NCBI GenBank assembly: GCA_036897485.1
Contig: JAYMTF010001291.1
Location: forward strand, 1-24,477
Direction: 5' to 3'
DNA length: 24,477 nucleotides
Source: Pelargonium nanum
Lineage: Eukaryota > Streptophyta > Magnoliopsida > Geraniales > Geraniaceae
Shown in pieces: positions 9,761 through 19,938 of this stretch. The stretch's first letter is position 1. Each line of letters starts with the position of its first letter. The translations under genes and the position numbers were made by a program. The notes beneath the pieces were generated by a model, which was given only the letters and a program-made list of their open reading frames with translations, searched no databases and was not told where the DNA came from.

Positions 9761-11914
9761 TATTTTTTAATTGTGTGACTTTAATATGTATGTAAATATT
9801 TCATTTTACATGTGTAGTTGCATATTATTGGTCGATTTGTTGAAATATTTGAAATTTCAAAAGTCGGAATTTTAAAATAGTAATTTTGGACTTCCCAACT
9901 TCGTTACTTTCTGTTGTCCGTATAGAAGTGTATTGTTTCTTATATAGGGTTGAATTTTTGTTTTTGAATGTAAATTATGGATGTCCAAGTTACAAAAAAA
10001 TTCCACTGAAATTATGGTAGAATTCCCCAACTATGTAGGACATATCTAACTTACAAGTGTTACTTTGCATACGGCGACAAGTCTCCACTTTCACATCATT
10101 TTTTTTGTACGACGCGGCTCCACTCAAACATTCGTAAATAATGCATCGCAGATAGTAAATGTGAACTATTATAATTTAATTTACTTAATTATACTAACAT
10201 ATTGTACTATTAACAAATTCAGAATTTTACTTTTATGACTACGTGTAATTACACAAATTAAAATGCATACCTTTTTTTGAAAAAACTATTGATTTTTCTT
10301 CACAAATAAATGGATACCATTATTTAAAAATTTAAGATTAAATTAAGGGTATAATAGTTTTGTTAGAGAAAAAAATTTAGATTTTAAAGTTTAAGGTAGC
10401 TAATTGTTAGACAAATACTTTAAGGGACCTATGTGTCATGGATTTTTAAATTGGGTAGTTATGTGTTTGTGTACAAAACCAAATGTGGGTATCTATCCAC
10501 TCAACCACTTGGGTGTTGGTGATTATTGAATATATCTATATCCTCTTATATATGAACAAATAGTTTGTCATATACTTAGTGACTGAAACGTAATCAAGAC
10601 ATTTAAATTAGATGTTTTTCGTCCACAAATTCATTCGTACAAATACAAGTGTTGATATGTGACGTGTCAACCATGATTGAATCAAATCCATTAATCTCTC
10701 TCTATATATGTATATTATACCATTTAATTTTTAATTTGATTATGATTGATAACAGTCTAAATCTAAATGTCAATAATAATTTTTTCATCCTTAAAAATAT
10801 ATAATTATATTAATAAATAACATATTGGCTGAATTTTGAAGAGGGAAAGAAAGCAAGCATTACAAAGCAGGGCTGGAGCCAGGAAATGGAAGCAGCAAAG
10901 TGCAAAATACAATTGAAGCTAAAGTGGAAGCTATTATATCTCAGGATTTTAATGCTCACGTCACGTGATTCCTCGTCATTGTGGTGAGTTCTTGGTGTCT
11001 CTTCTATTCTCAATTTCATGAATCTTGACATAGGATGTTTGGTCTCCGAGAAAAAATCAGGAACTTCAGATTCTAATTGTTATGTTGTCTCGTGTCATGA
11101 AACATTGTAAAAGCATGGGATTAGAGTAGGTAAAGAAATGGCAGACACTCTCCAAGTAGCATCATCAATTTTTCGTTTTGTGAAGAAGTGGCTGCCATTT
11201 TTAGGAAGAATGAGATTATGGAAGGTTAGGGTAGAATGAGAAAGAAAGGAAAATAGAAGGGCAAAATTGTGAAAGCATATTAAAATAATAATAATATTAT
11301 TAAATTTCAGACCAATTAAAATTTGACAGATGTCACTGTTTGATTTTAATCTTGTGAATCCAAAGCCACATATGTAATTAAATACATAAATAATTACTTG
11401 TAAACTACACATCAGCGTCCACGTCAGTAAAACTACTGGAAAGTTAACTACAACTAACAATATTTTGGTAAGGGCTTGTGAATTAATGGAGGAGGACAAT
11501 GATGTTGTGTAATTTCATTTGCATTATTTTTTTCTTCTCATATATATATCATGATTATGTACACAAATTTCTTATTAACAAACTTATAATGGCTTGCGAG
11601 GAAGGCATCATTTTGAATCCGCATCTACTCGTACTGATGTGCTTTTAGTTTTTAATTTATTAACAAGAACATAGAGATGCTTATATACGGATTAGAGGAA
11701 AGAAAAAACAATTGGAAAATGTTGATTTGAAGGGGTCATTTAGTATCTGTTGTGAATATAATTTGTCATTATTCTAAAGTTTCTACCTAAAATTGGTAGT
11801 TGAAATGGAGAATAAATTATCTTCAGCCAACGCATATTAAATTAAATTGCTTATGTTCATACTTCATATCTTAATATATTTGGCTGATAATCAACAAAAC
11901 ACAATTGCATAATT

Positions 11915-11957
11915 AGTCAACAAAAAAAATCATAATAATTGAGTTGGTGTTGGTCAA
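11915..11957 (-). promoter_or_regulatory. Two W-box-like sites upstream of CNL 2
   Basis: AGTCAA at 11915-11920 and GGTCAA at 11952-11957 are the reverse complements of TTGACT and TTGACC, the W-box core TTGAC(C/T) bound by WRKY factors. They lie about 340-380 bases before the ATG of CNL 2. Clustered W-boxes are common in defence-gene promoters. The motif is short, so two hits in AT-rich DNA are only suggestive. Confidence 0.35.
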
Positions 11958-12296
11958 CTTTTCTTAACACAAGTGGGAGGTGATGTTCTAAATATACATG
12001 AGATCCGTATTCTGTGTCTATCTTTGTGAATTCTGAGCAGAAAAAATATTGATTAAGGTGAAGCTTACATTTTGTAGTTCAATTTCAATTCTCTAGTGAT
12101 AAATCATTGTTTTTATTTTTTTGTTAAATTTGGTTTTTAATGTTCAGTTGCTTTAAGATTCTTGTTTCTGTATAATCAAACTCAGAATTAATATATAGTT
12201 CAACAAGTTTACTGATACACATTATTGTTGCCTGATAACTATAAGTTGATCATTGATGGCAGCAGCTTGAGCTTGGGAGATCTGAACTACTCTGAT

Positions 12297-14264
12297 ATGG
12301 CTGAAGCAGTGCTAGGTGTTGTTGTGGAGCAAATCCTGGGAGGGGCCATCTCACTTGCTGCTAAGGAGATTGGGCTCGCAAGGGGTTTAAAGGGAGAGCT
12401 CACAAAGCTTCACAGATCGTTGACCATGATTCAAGCCTTCTTAGATGATGCGGAGAAGAAGCAGGTCGCAGACAAGGCAGTGAAGGTTTGGCTCAACAAC
12501 CTCACTGATGTTGCTTATCAGGCTCGCGATGCTCTTGACGAGCTTGGTTATGAGAATCTTCGTCGTCAACAAGAAATTCAAGGCAGTAAGACCAAAAAGG
12601 TGCACAACTTTTTTACTCCCAACAATCCAATTGCTTTCCGTTTGATGATGGCTCATAAGATTAAGGACATTACTATGACCTTAAAAACCATTCAAGATGA
12701 GGCCAACAGCTTTGGCCTCCAGAGCAGGCCATCTTTACAAATGTCTCCAGCTGATGACAAACTTAGTCGTAAAGTCGTGATGGAAGAGAGGGAGACCCAC
12801 TCTTCTATTGGTGATTTCCAAGTCGTGGGAAGGGAAAAGGAGGTGTCTGAGACTGTCCGGTTGTTAACAAATCAAGAAGCTCATGATCTCCCTGTCTTTG
12901 CCATCGTGGGAATGGCGGGACTTGGGAAAACTACTATCGCTCAGCTTGTCTACAATCACAAGCATGTCAAAAATCATTTTGATGTCACAATTTGGCTATG
13001 CATCTCTGATAACTTTGAGATCAAAACCATTTTGAGAAATATGCTAGAGGCTCTTTCCGGACAAAACAAAGGCGAGAAAGACACTTTGGATTCAATATGT
13101 GTCAGTCTTGAGAAAGAATTGAAAGGAAGAAAGTATCTTCTTGTCCTTGATGATGTCTGGAATGAGGACCGTGGAAAGTGGGATAGGCTTAAAAGTTGTT
13201 TGCTGAGAGACAACATGGGGAGGGGAAATAGCGTCCTTGTAACAACTCGTAGTGGTGGAGTGGCATCGGTCATGGAAGCAATTGGGAGGGTCGAGTTGGA
13301 TATACTGTCTGATGATGAATGTTGGACTATATTTAAGGAAAAAGCATTTAGAAGTATCTCAGTTACTCAGGATTTGGTGGAGATTGGGTTAGATCTAGTG
13401 AAAAAGTGTCAGGGAGTGCCATTAGCAGCGAAAGTACTAGGCGGCGTGATGCAATCTAAAGAAAGAAAACAAGACTGGTTGTCCATCCAAGTGGATAGCA
13501 TTTGGAATTCGCCTGCAGCAAAGAATGAAATTCTACCCGCTCTTAGAATTAGTTTTGATCATTTGTGGCCTCGGCAGTTGAAAAAGTGTTTTGCATATTG
13601 TTCAAATTTTCCCAAGGATCGCGTTATTAAGAGGGAAAAGTTGGTTCAACTTTGGATGGCTGAAGGATTGCTTGAGCCACCTCAAGGAAGCAAAGTAGAT
13701 ATGGAGGATGCAGGCAATGAGTATTTCAACATTTTATTGTCGAATTCCTTATTTCAAGATGCCGAGAAGGATATGTATGGTGATATTGTGAGTGTCAAGA
13801 TGCATGATCTTGTCCACGATCTGGCTGAATTTGTTTATGACCATAGAAGTGCACAAAAATGGCGCTCCATATTACCAGAAGGTAACACATGGGTCAGAGA
13901 GGGTTTGGATCCTACTGACAAGTTGTCAGCACCTTTTAATGAATTGAAACACTTGAGGTATATTGAAGTCACAGGTTCTGAATCACTTCCAAAATTAACT
14001 ACTGGGCTCTACCATCTGCAGACACTAAGAATCAACTATTGCAATTATCTGCCGACAGATCTTAGAAAATTAATCAACTTGAGACACCTTCACATTGATG
14101 ATAGTTATGGGTACCAGGGGAATAGTATGCCAATCCATATAGGGCAGTTGACAAGCCTGCGAACACTATCAAGTTTTGTTGTGGGTTCCAAAATTGGGTG
14201 GAGAGTTGATGAACTTGGAAGCCTGAAGAAACTTGGAGGTGAGTTGGGGTATCTACCGTCTTGA
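12297..14264 (+). CDS. CC-NB-ARC with first LRRs: 5' frame of a frameshifted CNL (CNL 2)
   Basis: Starts at ATG 12297 ([10 protein letters not shown]), aligned with the start of CNL 1. The frame is open back to 12225, but only from a TTG and with non-conserved residues. As it stands it encodes 655 residues: Rx-type coiled coil with ARDALDE; P-loop GMAGLGKTT (205-213); kinase-2 LVLDDVW (282-288); TTR of [32 protein letters not shown] (502-510); then only the first few LRRs. Coiled coil and NB-ARC are very similar to CNL 1, often residue for residue, which indicates tandem duplication. At about 14247-14250 one extra base relative to the paralog shifts the frame and the product ends at GYLPS. 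The result would be a CC-NB protein with a short LRR stub. It could act as a truncated adaptor or decoy, be non-functional, or reflect an assembly error; all switch residues visible in the NB-ARC are intact. Confidence 0.85.
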   Translation: MAEAVLGVVVEQILGGAISLAAKEIGLARGLKGELTKLHRSLTMIQAFLDDAEKKQVADKAVKVWLNNLTDVAYQARDALDELGYENLRRQQEIQGSKTKKVHNFFTPNNPIAFRLMMAHKIKDITMTLKTIQDEANSFGLQSRPSLQMSPADDKLSRKVVMEERETHSSIGDFQVVGREKEVSETVRLLTNQEAHDLPVFAIVGMAGLGKTTIAQLVYNHKHVKNHFDVTIWLCISDNFEIKTILRNMLEALSGQNKGEKDTLDSICVSLEKELKGRKYLLVLDDVWNEDRGKWDRLKSCLLRDNMGRGNSVLVTTRSGGVASVMEAIGRVELDILSDDECWTIFKEKAFRSISVTQDLVEIGLDLVKKCQGVPLAAKVLGGVMQSKERKQDWLSIQVDSIWNSPAAKNEILPALRISFDHLWPRQLKKCFAYCSNFPKDRVIKREKLVQLWMAEGLLEPPQGSKVDMEDAGNEYFNILLSNSLFQDAEKDMYGDIVSVKMHDLVHDLAEFVYDHRSAQKWRSILPEGNTWVREGLDPTDKLSAPFNELKHLRYIEVTGSESLPKLTTGLYHLQTLRINYCNYLPTDLRKLINLRHLHIDDSYGYQGNSMPIHIGQLTSLRTLSSFVVGSKIGWRVDELGSLKKLGGELGYLPS

Positions 14265-16011
14265 GCAAGTAAGAGATGAGCATGAAGCAAGGAAAGCAAA
14301 TATGAAAGAAAAGACAATGAAGAAGCTGAGATTTAGTTGGACAGCTGGACATTTACTTGACAGAAGTGAATATGATATCAAAGATAAGGAAGTGTTGGAT
14401 GGTCTTCAACCACATGGAAATTTGAAAAGCTTGACCATTGAAAACTACAAAGGGGATGGATTTCCGTCATGGGTGATGAAAATGATACAACTTGACCATT
14501 TGGTAGAGATTGTGTTAGACGATTGTAGTGAATGTGAAAAAGTTCCAATGCTGGGTCATTTACCATGTCTTGAGGTTCTCCACATAATTGGACTGAGAAA
14601 TGTGAAATGCATAGGAGGCCATCTAGATTGGTTCTATGGCTGGAGGAGAACAACTACAGCTTTCCCAGCACTGAAAAAATTCAAGCTGGTGAACATGCCA
14701 AGGCTGGTGGAATGGAAGGAAGCAATGGATTTGGAGGCAACTGATGGTGATGAGCAGCAGGTAGCATCTACTTCAGTGAACGCGTTTTCTTGTCTTGAGG
14801 AGTTGGATGTGCAGAACTGTCACCAATTGGAAAAATTCCCAAACAGTGATTTCCCATCTTTGGTGAAGTTGAGGATTGGTGGTATAAAAAACGGGACTCA
14901 ATTTGTGAAGACTCTGAGCAAGCTCACTTCTCTTACATCACTCAACATAAGGTTTGTGAAACAAGGGATGAGGAGTCTACCACTAGCCGGTATACTGCAA
15001 AATAATAAGAACATCATTTCTATTTGTACAGAGAAGGTGTTTGAATTGAAGTCATTAGTGGAATATTCCAGTCCTCCTTTGGTAGCACAGTCCCATTGTG
15101 ATTGGGGTTATTGCACTTCTCTTCGATCACTTGAGATAACAGAATGCCATAATCTAAAGTATCTGCCAGAGCAACTTGACACTCTTGTTGCTCTTGAGGA
15201 ACTGGTTATATGGAAATGTCGTTCTCTGGAATGCATCAGTCCTAGCAATAGCATGAAGGGCCTCACATCTCTTCGGGCATTGAAAATAGGCGGTTGCCCC
15301 AATCTGACCTCAGTTCCAGATTTTGGATATTGCCATGCCATTTCCTACATAGAAATAGATGGATGTGACAGTCTGAGGTATGCGACGGAGCATCTTGAAA
15401 ACCTCGCTGCTCTTCGTCATTTGACTATATCTTGTTGCAATTCTCTAGAATGCATTACTCCCAGCAACAACATGAATGGCCTCGTATCTCTTGAGACCTT
15501 CAACATTCAGTATTGCTCCAGTCTCATCTCTATTCCAAATTTACAAGACTGTCGTGCACTTTCCTATGTAAAGATAACGCATTGCCTCAAGCTGACTAGT
15601 ATATGTGGAGATTTAGGGTCCCTCCCTAAGTTGGTGATTTTAGAATTGGGCGCTTTCTCGAAGGAGCTTGATTATTTCCCTGGTTTCACCACCTCCAACT
15701 CTTCTTCATCTTCAAAGGCAGAGGCAGAGAAACAACAACAGTTTGTATCCCTTGGAAGCCTAAGGTTGTACGGGTGGTCAAAGCTGGTGTCTCCACCTGA
15801 CCAACTTCAATACGCCATTAATTTAGAGTCTTTGATCATGGGAGGATTTGATGGAATGAAAGAATTGCCAGAGTGGATGGCCAAGCTCTCATCTCTCAAC
15901 CATCTATCAGTCTATGGATGCTGCAACCTAGCCACGGTGCCAGAGTGGGTACCTAAATTGTCGTTTCACAAGATAGAGGGGAGTCGTCATTTAAAGGACA
16001 TATGCCAGTAG
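14251..16011 (+). pseudogene. Out-of-frame LRR remainder of CNL 2
   Basis: Continues the homology to CNL 1 in the next frame, from [17 protein letters not shown] ([17 protein letters not shown] in CNL 1) to the stop at 16009-16011, with no internal stop over 586 codons. It is all LRR: LPCLEVL, CLEELDVQNC, and two tandem 73-residue blocks at 15121-15558. It ends with LPEWMAKLSSLNHL and a short tail. It has no promoter or sensible start of its own, so it is the 3' part of the gene starting at 12297, separated by a one-base shift. Absence of further damage across 1.7 kb argues that the shift is recent, or that it is an error or is bypassed. Soon after the stop, TTCAG|GTATGA at 16044-16054 matches the putative 3'-UTR donor of CNL 1. 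Confidence 0.8.
15121..15558 (+). repeat. Tandem duplication of a 219-nt LRR block in CNL 2
   Basis: Two adjacent units of exactly 219 nt (73 codons), 15121-15339 and 15340-15558. They encode LRSLEITEC...SLECISPSNS...LTSVPDF and then ISYIEIDGC...[10 protein letters not shown]...LISIPNL. CNL 1 has one such unit (8311-8529). The exact length and maintained phase indicate an unequal crossover or slippage event within the LRR domain of CNL 2, followed by substantial divergence of the two copies. Confidence 0.8.
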
Positions 16012-16540
16012 GAGCAACACCAACTGAGTGGCTCTTTCGTTCGTTCAGGTATGATATATTTTTAAAATCTTGAATTATGTTGTAAGTGCTAAAGAGTGTA
16101 TCTTGTATCAAAGCAGAAACTTTGTGATTCCCTTGTTTACATAGTGAAAATTTGCAGTGTCCTGGCCGTGGTTTTTACCTTACAATTTTGTAAGGTTTTC
16201 CACTTAAAAGTTTTGTTGTTGTACCAATTTTCCTTTCTTAATTAATCATCTATTTGGATTCTGTGTTAATTGTTTGTGATGTTGAGCATTCGAACAATAA
16301 TGTTGGACTTGATTTCATTTTGGAGCAATGTTACAATCCAGAATTCCAGAAACAATGTTCATGGGTGGGCTATATCTTTGCTTGTTTATGTAATTTTGCT
16401 GTGTCAAGTCTCACTGTGTGATCTTCCTCTCTTTTTTTGCTTGTTTTGTATTTTATCTTCTTAAATATTGCAGTATAGTACAACTTTTGAGATACTAGAA
16501 AAATGATCATCAGCTATATGTCATATATGTATCTGAATGA
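16012..16540. other. Convergent 3' region between CNL 2 and the strictosidine-synthase-like gene
   Basis: AT-rich spacer that probably holds the 3' UTR of CNL 2: donor-like GT at 16049, and a possible acceptor CAG at 16471-16473 after a pyrimidine-rich stretch. It should also hold the end of the minus-strand transcript from the next gene. No coding motif is visible; the open frame at 16270-16464 is T-rich and hydrophobic, with no support. Confidence 0.4.
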
Positions 16541-18336
16541 TTAAGGGTAAGGCAGAGTGGCAATGTGGTTGTGAGCCACAGTTCCAATCCAAAGCTTCCC
16601 ATTGGCCTCTCTCACTTCACTCACTAGCTTCATCACCACTCCCTTTTGGTCCTCAAGTACCTCCAATATCTCCCCCTCCTCACTGAACAGTGAGATCACT
16701 GTGTACATCCTCATCCCCATCAGCTTTGCCAAGAAGCTCATCCTTACCGGCAACCGGAAGTACACACTCCTCATCCATGGATTGTTTGTCAGTATCTCTT
16801 GTGCCGGAGTCCGGCAGCAATCTATAGCTACCCAGAATTGCCCCTTTTCGTTCAGTCTCACGTTGTCCGGGAAGCCGGGCAAGTCAGCTACCAGTTCCAC
16901 CACTCCTTTTCTTGGACCCTCTAGCCAGTATTTCATTAGCCTGTACAAAATTTATAATGTTGTCATTAGTTTTTCTCTTATCTTGTTTAATCTTTAACTA
17001 TCAGCTTGAGCTTTTAGTTGAGTTGGTTCTTTAACATGATATCAGAGTCTAAGGTCACAGGTTCAAATACTGATACCAGGACTTCAACTATCAGGTTGAG
17101 CTTTTACTTTATTTGGTTCTCTAACAGTTGTGACATTGGTAAGGTAGGTCTATCTTTACCTGCAATTTGTGGTCTCAGTGAAGAAGAGGAAGGTTTGGTC
17201 CTTAGATAACTGCACTCCATTGGGAAAAGCCAAGCCATCCAACACAACATGTGTTGTTTTTGTAGGAGGGTCATATCTAAGAAGCCTACCAGTTGCTTCT
17301 CCTTCCAACATTATCAAGAAATGGTTCCTGAAAATCATACAACAAAACAGTTAAGATGCTTCCATGATTTTGGCATTTTTCAGTACTAGTTGTTGTGTTG
17401 TGATTAGTGCTCACACTCTGTTGTATCTCTTGCTGGTGTCAGTGAAGAAGATGGAGCCATTTTTGTGGATGTCAAGGTCATTTGCAAACAGTATTGGCTT
17501 CCCATCCACATGAGTGGTCAAAGGAGTGGCAAGTCCTCCTTCTGGACCAACAACCAGAAGACCATAATAAGCATCTGCTATGTACAAATCACCATTCTCC
17601 TTGTTGAACCTGAGCCCGAGGGGACGGCCACACTGCTTCTCGTGCTTCCATTGCTTGTGCGTCGTTGAATCATTTCCCCGAACACACAGCTTCTCAGACC
17701 TAATCATCATACATAAATGTCAGATTTAGTGGCAGAGCCAACTGTAGAAAGTGGAGAGACCTAAAATGTACAAGGGCTACTCACTACTGAACAAGACATT
17801 AACCAATACTAATCAGGTGTAAGGTGGGCCCTTGCCTACCCAACTTAACCAGTACTACTTAGCTGTAGGGTGGGCATTTGCCTACCCTACTCAGCTTATT
17901 GCAAATTGATTGCTACATGACCAGTACTATTATGCTTACTACAGGTCAAAACTAAAACTTACCAGTTTTTGGTGACAAGAGCAAATGTTTCCCACCCAAT
18001 GGCCTCTCCCATCCATCGAACAATGCGTCCGTCAGCTAAACCCGTGTAAGGGCCACGCCCCAGGGCGTCGAACTCAAGTGACTCGGGGCCAAAAACTTGA
18101 TTCTCAAACTCCAGCTTCCCAAGCCCCAACCTGCTGAGGTTGTCTCTAGGCCAACTGTCCATGACTTGCTTGTATGGAGCAATCTCATGCCTGACAGGCT
18201 TGAAGTGGTGGCCTCCCAGAGGACCCAACTTGAAAGGGTCCATGATGAGGAAGCCAGCAAGCAGAGCAAAGAGCAGCACCAATGGATGTTGCAGCAGAGA
18301 CTCATCTTTTAGAAGCAGAAGCTGCTTCTTCTCCAT
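16541..18336 (-). CDS. Strictosidine synthase-like protein (LAP3/APMAP type), four exons
   Basis: Exons on the minus strand: 18336-17963, 17699-17415, 17327-17160 and 16940-16541, with GT-AG introns of 263, 87 and 219 nt. Joined they give 408 residues, normal for this family. Residues 14-34 (LLQHPLVLLFALLAGFLIM) are hydrophobic, like a signal anchor for the ER or secretory route. The rest is a six-bladed beta-propeller of the strictosidine-synthase/SMP-30 type: GPESLEFDALGRGPYTGLADG; CGRPLGLRF; DLYIADAYYGL; FANDLDIHKNGSIFFTDTS; GLAFPNGVQLS; LPGFPDNVRLNEKGQFWVAI. Plant members of this type are generally not alkaloid synthases. The WPRDN..RL..G.LEF segment resembles LAP3, needed for pollen exine in Arabidopsis, but that orthology is from memory. 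The start ATG sits in a good context (ACCATGGAG). Introns 1 and 3 carry repeats (see separate entries). It converges with CNL 2 and diverges from the EDR2-like gene. Confidence 0.85.
16996..17126. mobile_element. Fossil LTR-retrotransposon/TRIM-like end fragment in intron 3
   Basis: Two similar segments of about 41 bases (16996-17036 and 17086-17126), 90 bases apart, both end in a (T/C)TAACA-like terminus. The first is directly followed by ATATCAGAGTC, resembling the initiator-tRNA-Met primer-binding site that follows many plant LTRs, and then by a GGTTCAAAT tRNA-like motif. This looks like a broken, non-coding remnant of LTR ends, perhaps from a small TRIM-type element. A tRNA-derived SINE is the alternative reading. 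No coding parts are visible. It lies inside an intron of the strictosidine-synthase-like gene and is probably harmless. Confidence 0.35.
17801..17897. repeat. Imperfect tandem repeat with palindromic core in intron 1
   Basis: Two units, 17801-17846 and 17847-17897, both begin AACCA(A/G)TACTA and share a core like GGTGGGC...TTGCCTACCC. In the second unit 17865-17876 and 17879-17890 form a near-perfect 12-bp inverted repeat (11 of 12 paired) with a 2-base loop; the first unit has a weaker version (17819-17830 and 17833-17844). The repeat lies within the first intron of the minus-strand strictosidine-synthase-like gene. Confidence 0.6.
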
Positions 18337-19800
18337 GGTGTGTGATAAGGATCAATGGGATTGAAAAAGGAGGGGAAGAGGATAAATGGTGCAGGAATAG
18401 GATTTGATGAGCTAGGAAGGTGTGTTATGGTGGGTTTAGTTTCTTGATGGCATGCATGTTTCATGACAGGTTTTGAGGGTTGAGAGTTAGGTTGTCTATT
18501 GTTGTTGCCCATGTTTTTCCTATTTCATATGTTGCTGTTGGGATGCAGCTACAATGTATGTAATTAATTAATGTATCTTTTGCTTCTAGGAAAACCCAAA
18601 AGAATCTTAGATGTGATATAGGAAGATTGTTGGAGGATAATACTTCTTCTGTGATTGGCATGACTCCAAAGCTATGAAGGTACACAACAAAACAACATGG
18701 TTCATTTCTAATGGTATATTTGTAGGGAAAACGTTATTTTGAGAGGGTGAAATTAATGAATCTACCGTCTTAGCAATTATGTTTGATGGATTCTTAACTC
18801 TCCAGTGTTTATAAACACTTTGTGTAATTTATTTGTGCACTTGATTTGATCAAATCTCTTGCATTTTCGAGTTTAGGCTATTAAATAAATGAATATTCTC
18901 GTCAAGTGCAAACATAGGACGTGAGAACGACACAATCTCTAACTGAGAGTTGTAACCACTACCAATTTAGAGAGATTGTATGAATGAGAATCCAACATTT
19001 TTCTTCACCAATAGATGAGCATGGTATAAGAGAGAAAATTCAACTCAATCCTAACTCATTCTTAATCTTTAAAAAAATGGAAAGTGTATTATTATTTTGG
19101 AATTTTTGTCATGTTTGGTATCCAAGTTTAATTTGGTCTAGAACTCAAAAGGGTATCCAATTTTTTTCTACCCGAACTTTGATTATAAATACATAATGAG
19201 TTTCACGGTTAGTGAAAATTAACTTTTTAATTAATTTTTGCTGACATAATATAAAATAAAATTTTAAAAATTCCATCTCGGCGCCTATGTGGTATTGACT
19301 AATAAGTCAAAGGGTGAAAATAAAAATTTATTGACAATACAATTTATATTTTTTTTTCATCTTCTTCTGCCTCATTATATTAACAGAAATCATTCATGAA
19401 CTCACCAAAAAATTCAAACGAGTTTATGTATGATTAACTTTAAAATACATGAAGTAAGAAAACTAGTACAAATTAAAGTTGACACATCAAATTTAGTACA
19501 TATATAAAAGTTATATTTTGAGCCGAATATAAATTTGAGGTTTGTTTATTTAAAAAAAAAAGTTTGAGTTTGGTGTACAAACCGCTAATAAGTAATATCA
19601 ATCCAATAATTAGTAAGTTTGTGAATCTCAGGAGGTTTTAACAGTTGTGGTGGTTATTACCGTTTTTTATTATTATACAAATGGCAGTTATTACAGTCAC
19701 CTTTTCCACTGAATTTTGAGCTGTGTTTTAATTACCGTTTGATACTTTGCCCCCCAAATCGGGAAGAATATTTATTTTTCATTCGGACATATACAAAAAT
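18337..19800. other. Divergent intergenic region
   Basis: Holds the 5' flank of the minus-strand strictosidine-synthase-like gene (next to 18337) and the promoter of the plus-strand EDR2-like gene (right side). The RY-type palindrome CATGCATG lies at 18451-18458, about 115 bases upstream of the minus-strand ATG; RY motifs are known from seed-specific promoters, but one copy is weak evidence. 19100-19560 is strongly AT-rich and reads like old dispersed repeat. No gene is supported here; the short frames at 18309-18685 and 18984-19196 lack family features. Confidence 0.4.
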
Positions 19801-19938
19801 TAAAATCAAGAACTTTGAAGAAGAAAAGCTCATCAGTCATCACGAAGCTTCCTTATCGTAAAATCAAAAGCTCAACGAAACCCTAATCTGTCTGTAACTA
19901 AGGATTTGGCGTAAGCTGTTACTGCTTCCACAATCAAG
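19801..19938 (+). promoter_or_regulatory. Putative 5'-UTR exon and telo-box of the EDR2-like gene
   Basis: A purine- and CT-rich leader-like stretch ends in CAATCAAG|GTTAGG, a good splice donor at 19938/19939. The matching acceptor is ATATCAG ending at 21407, eight bases before the ATG. The telo-box AAACCCTAA lies at 19878-19886, and its reverse (TTAGGGTT) lies at the donor, 19940-19947. Telo-boxes are common close to transcription starts of widely expressed plant genes. The 5' limit of the exon is a guess. Confidence 0.5.

Larger units (their letters stand above)
8989..12224. other. Spacer between the two CNL genes
   Basis: About 3.2 kb of mostly AT-rich DNA. The left end probably holds the 3' UTR of CNL 1, with a possible donor at 9035 and a candidate acceptor TTTTCAG ending at 9314. 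A CACTA-like terminus (9487) and an exon-like frame (about 9629-9760) follow. From 9780 to 11900 I find only AT-rich sequence; the minus-strand frames at 10810-11031 and 11095-11499 have no family features. A CACGTG core lies at 10962-10967. The right end carries W-box-like sites before CNL 2. Confidence 0.45.

Noticed and set aside
10962-10967. CACGTG within CACGTCACGTG as a promoter element
   Set aside because: More than 1.3 kb from the nearest start codon and a single short motif.
11095-11499. 134-codon hydrophobic minus-strand frame in the CNL spacer
   Set aside because: The hydrophobicity follows from AT-rich codons (I, F, L); no membrane-protein family pattern.
12225-12296. 24-codon N-terminal extension of CNL 2
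   Set aside because: It begins at TTG, not ATG, is not shared with CNL 1, and the family start MAEAV is at 12297.
19051-19560. AT-rich stretch resembling a dispersed MITE
   Set aside because: I could not find paired terminal repeats or a target duplication, so no element is called.
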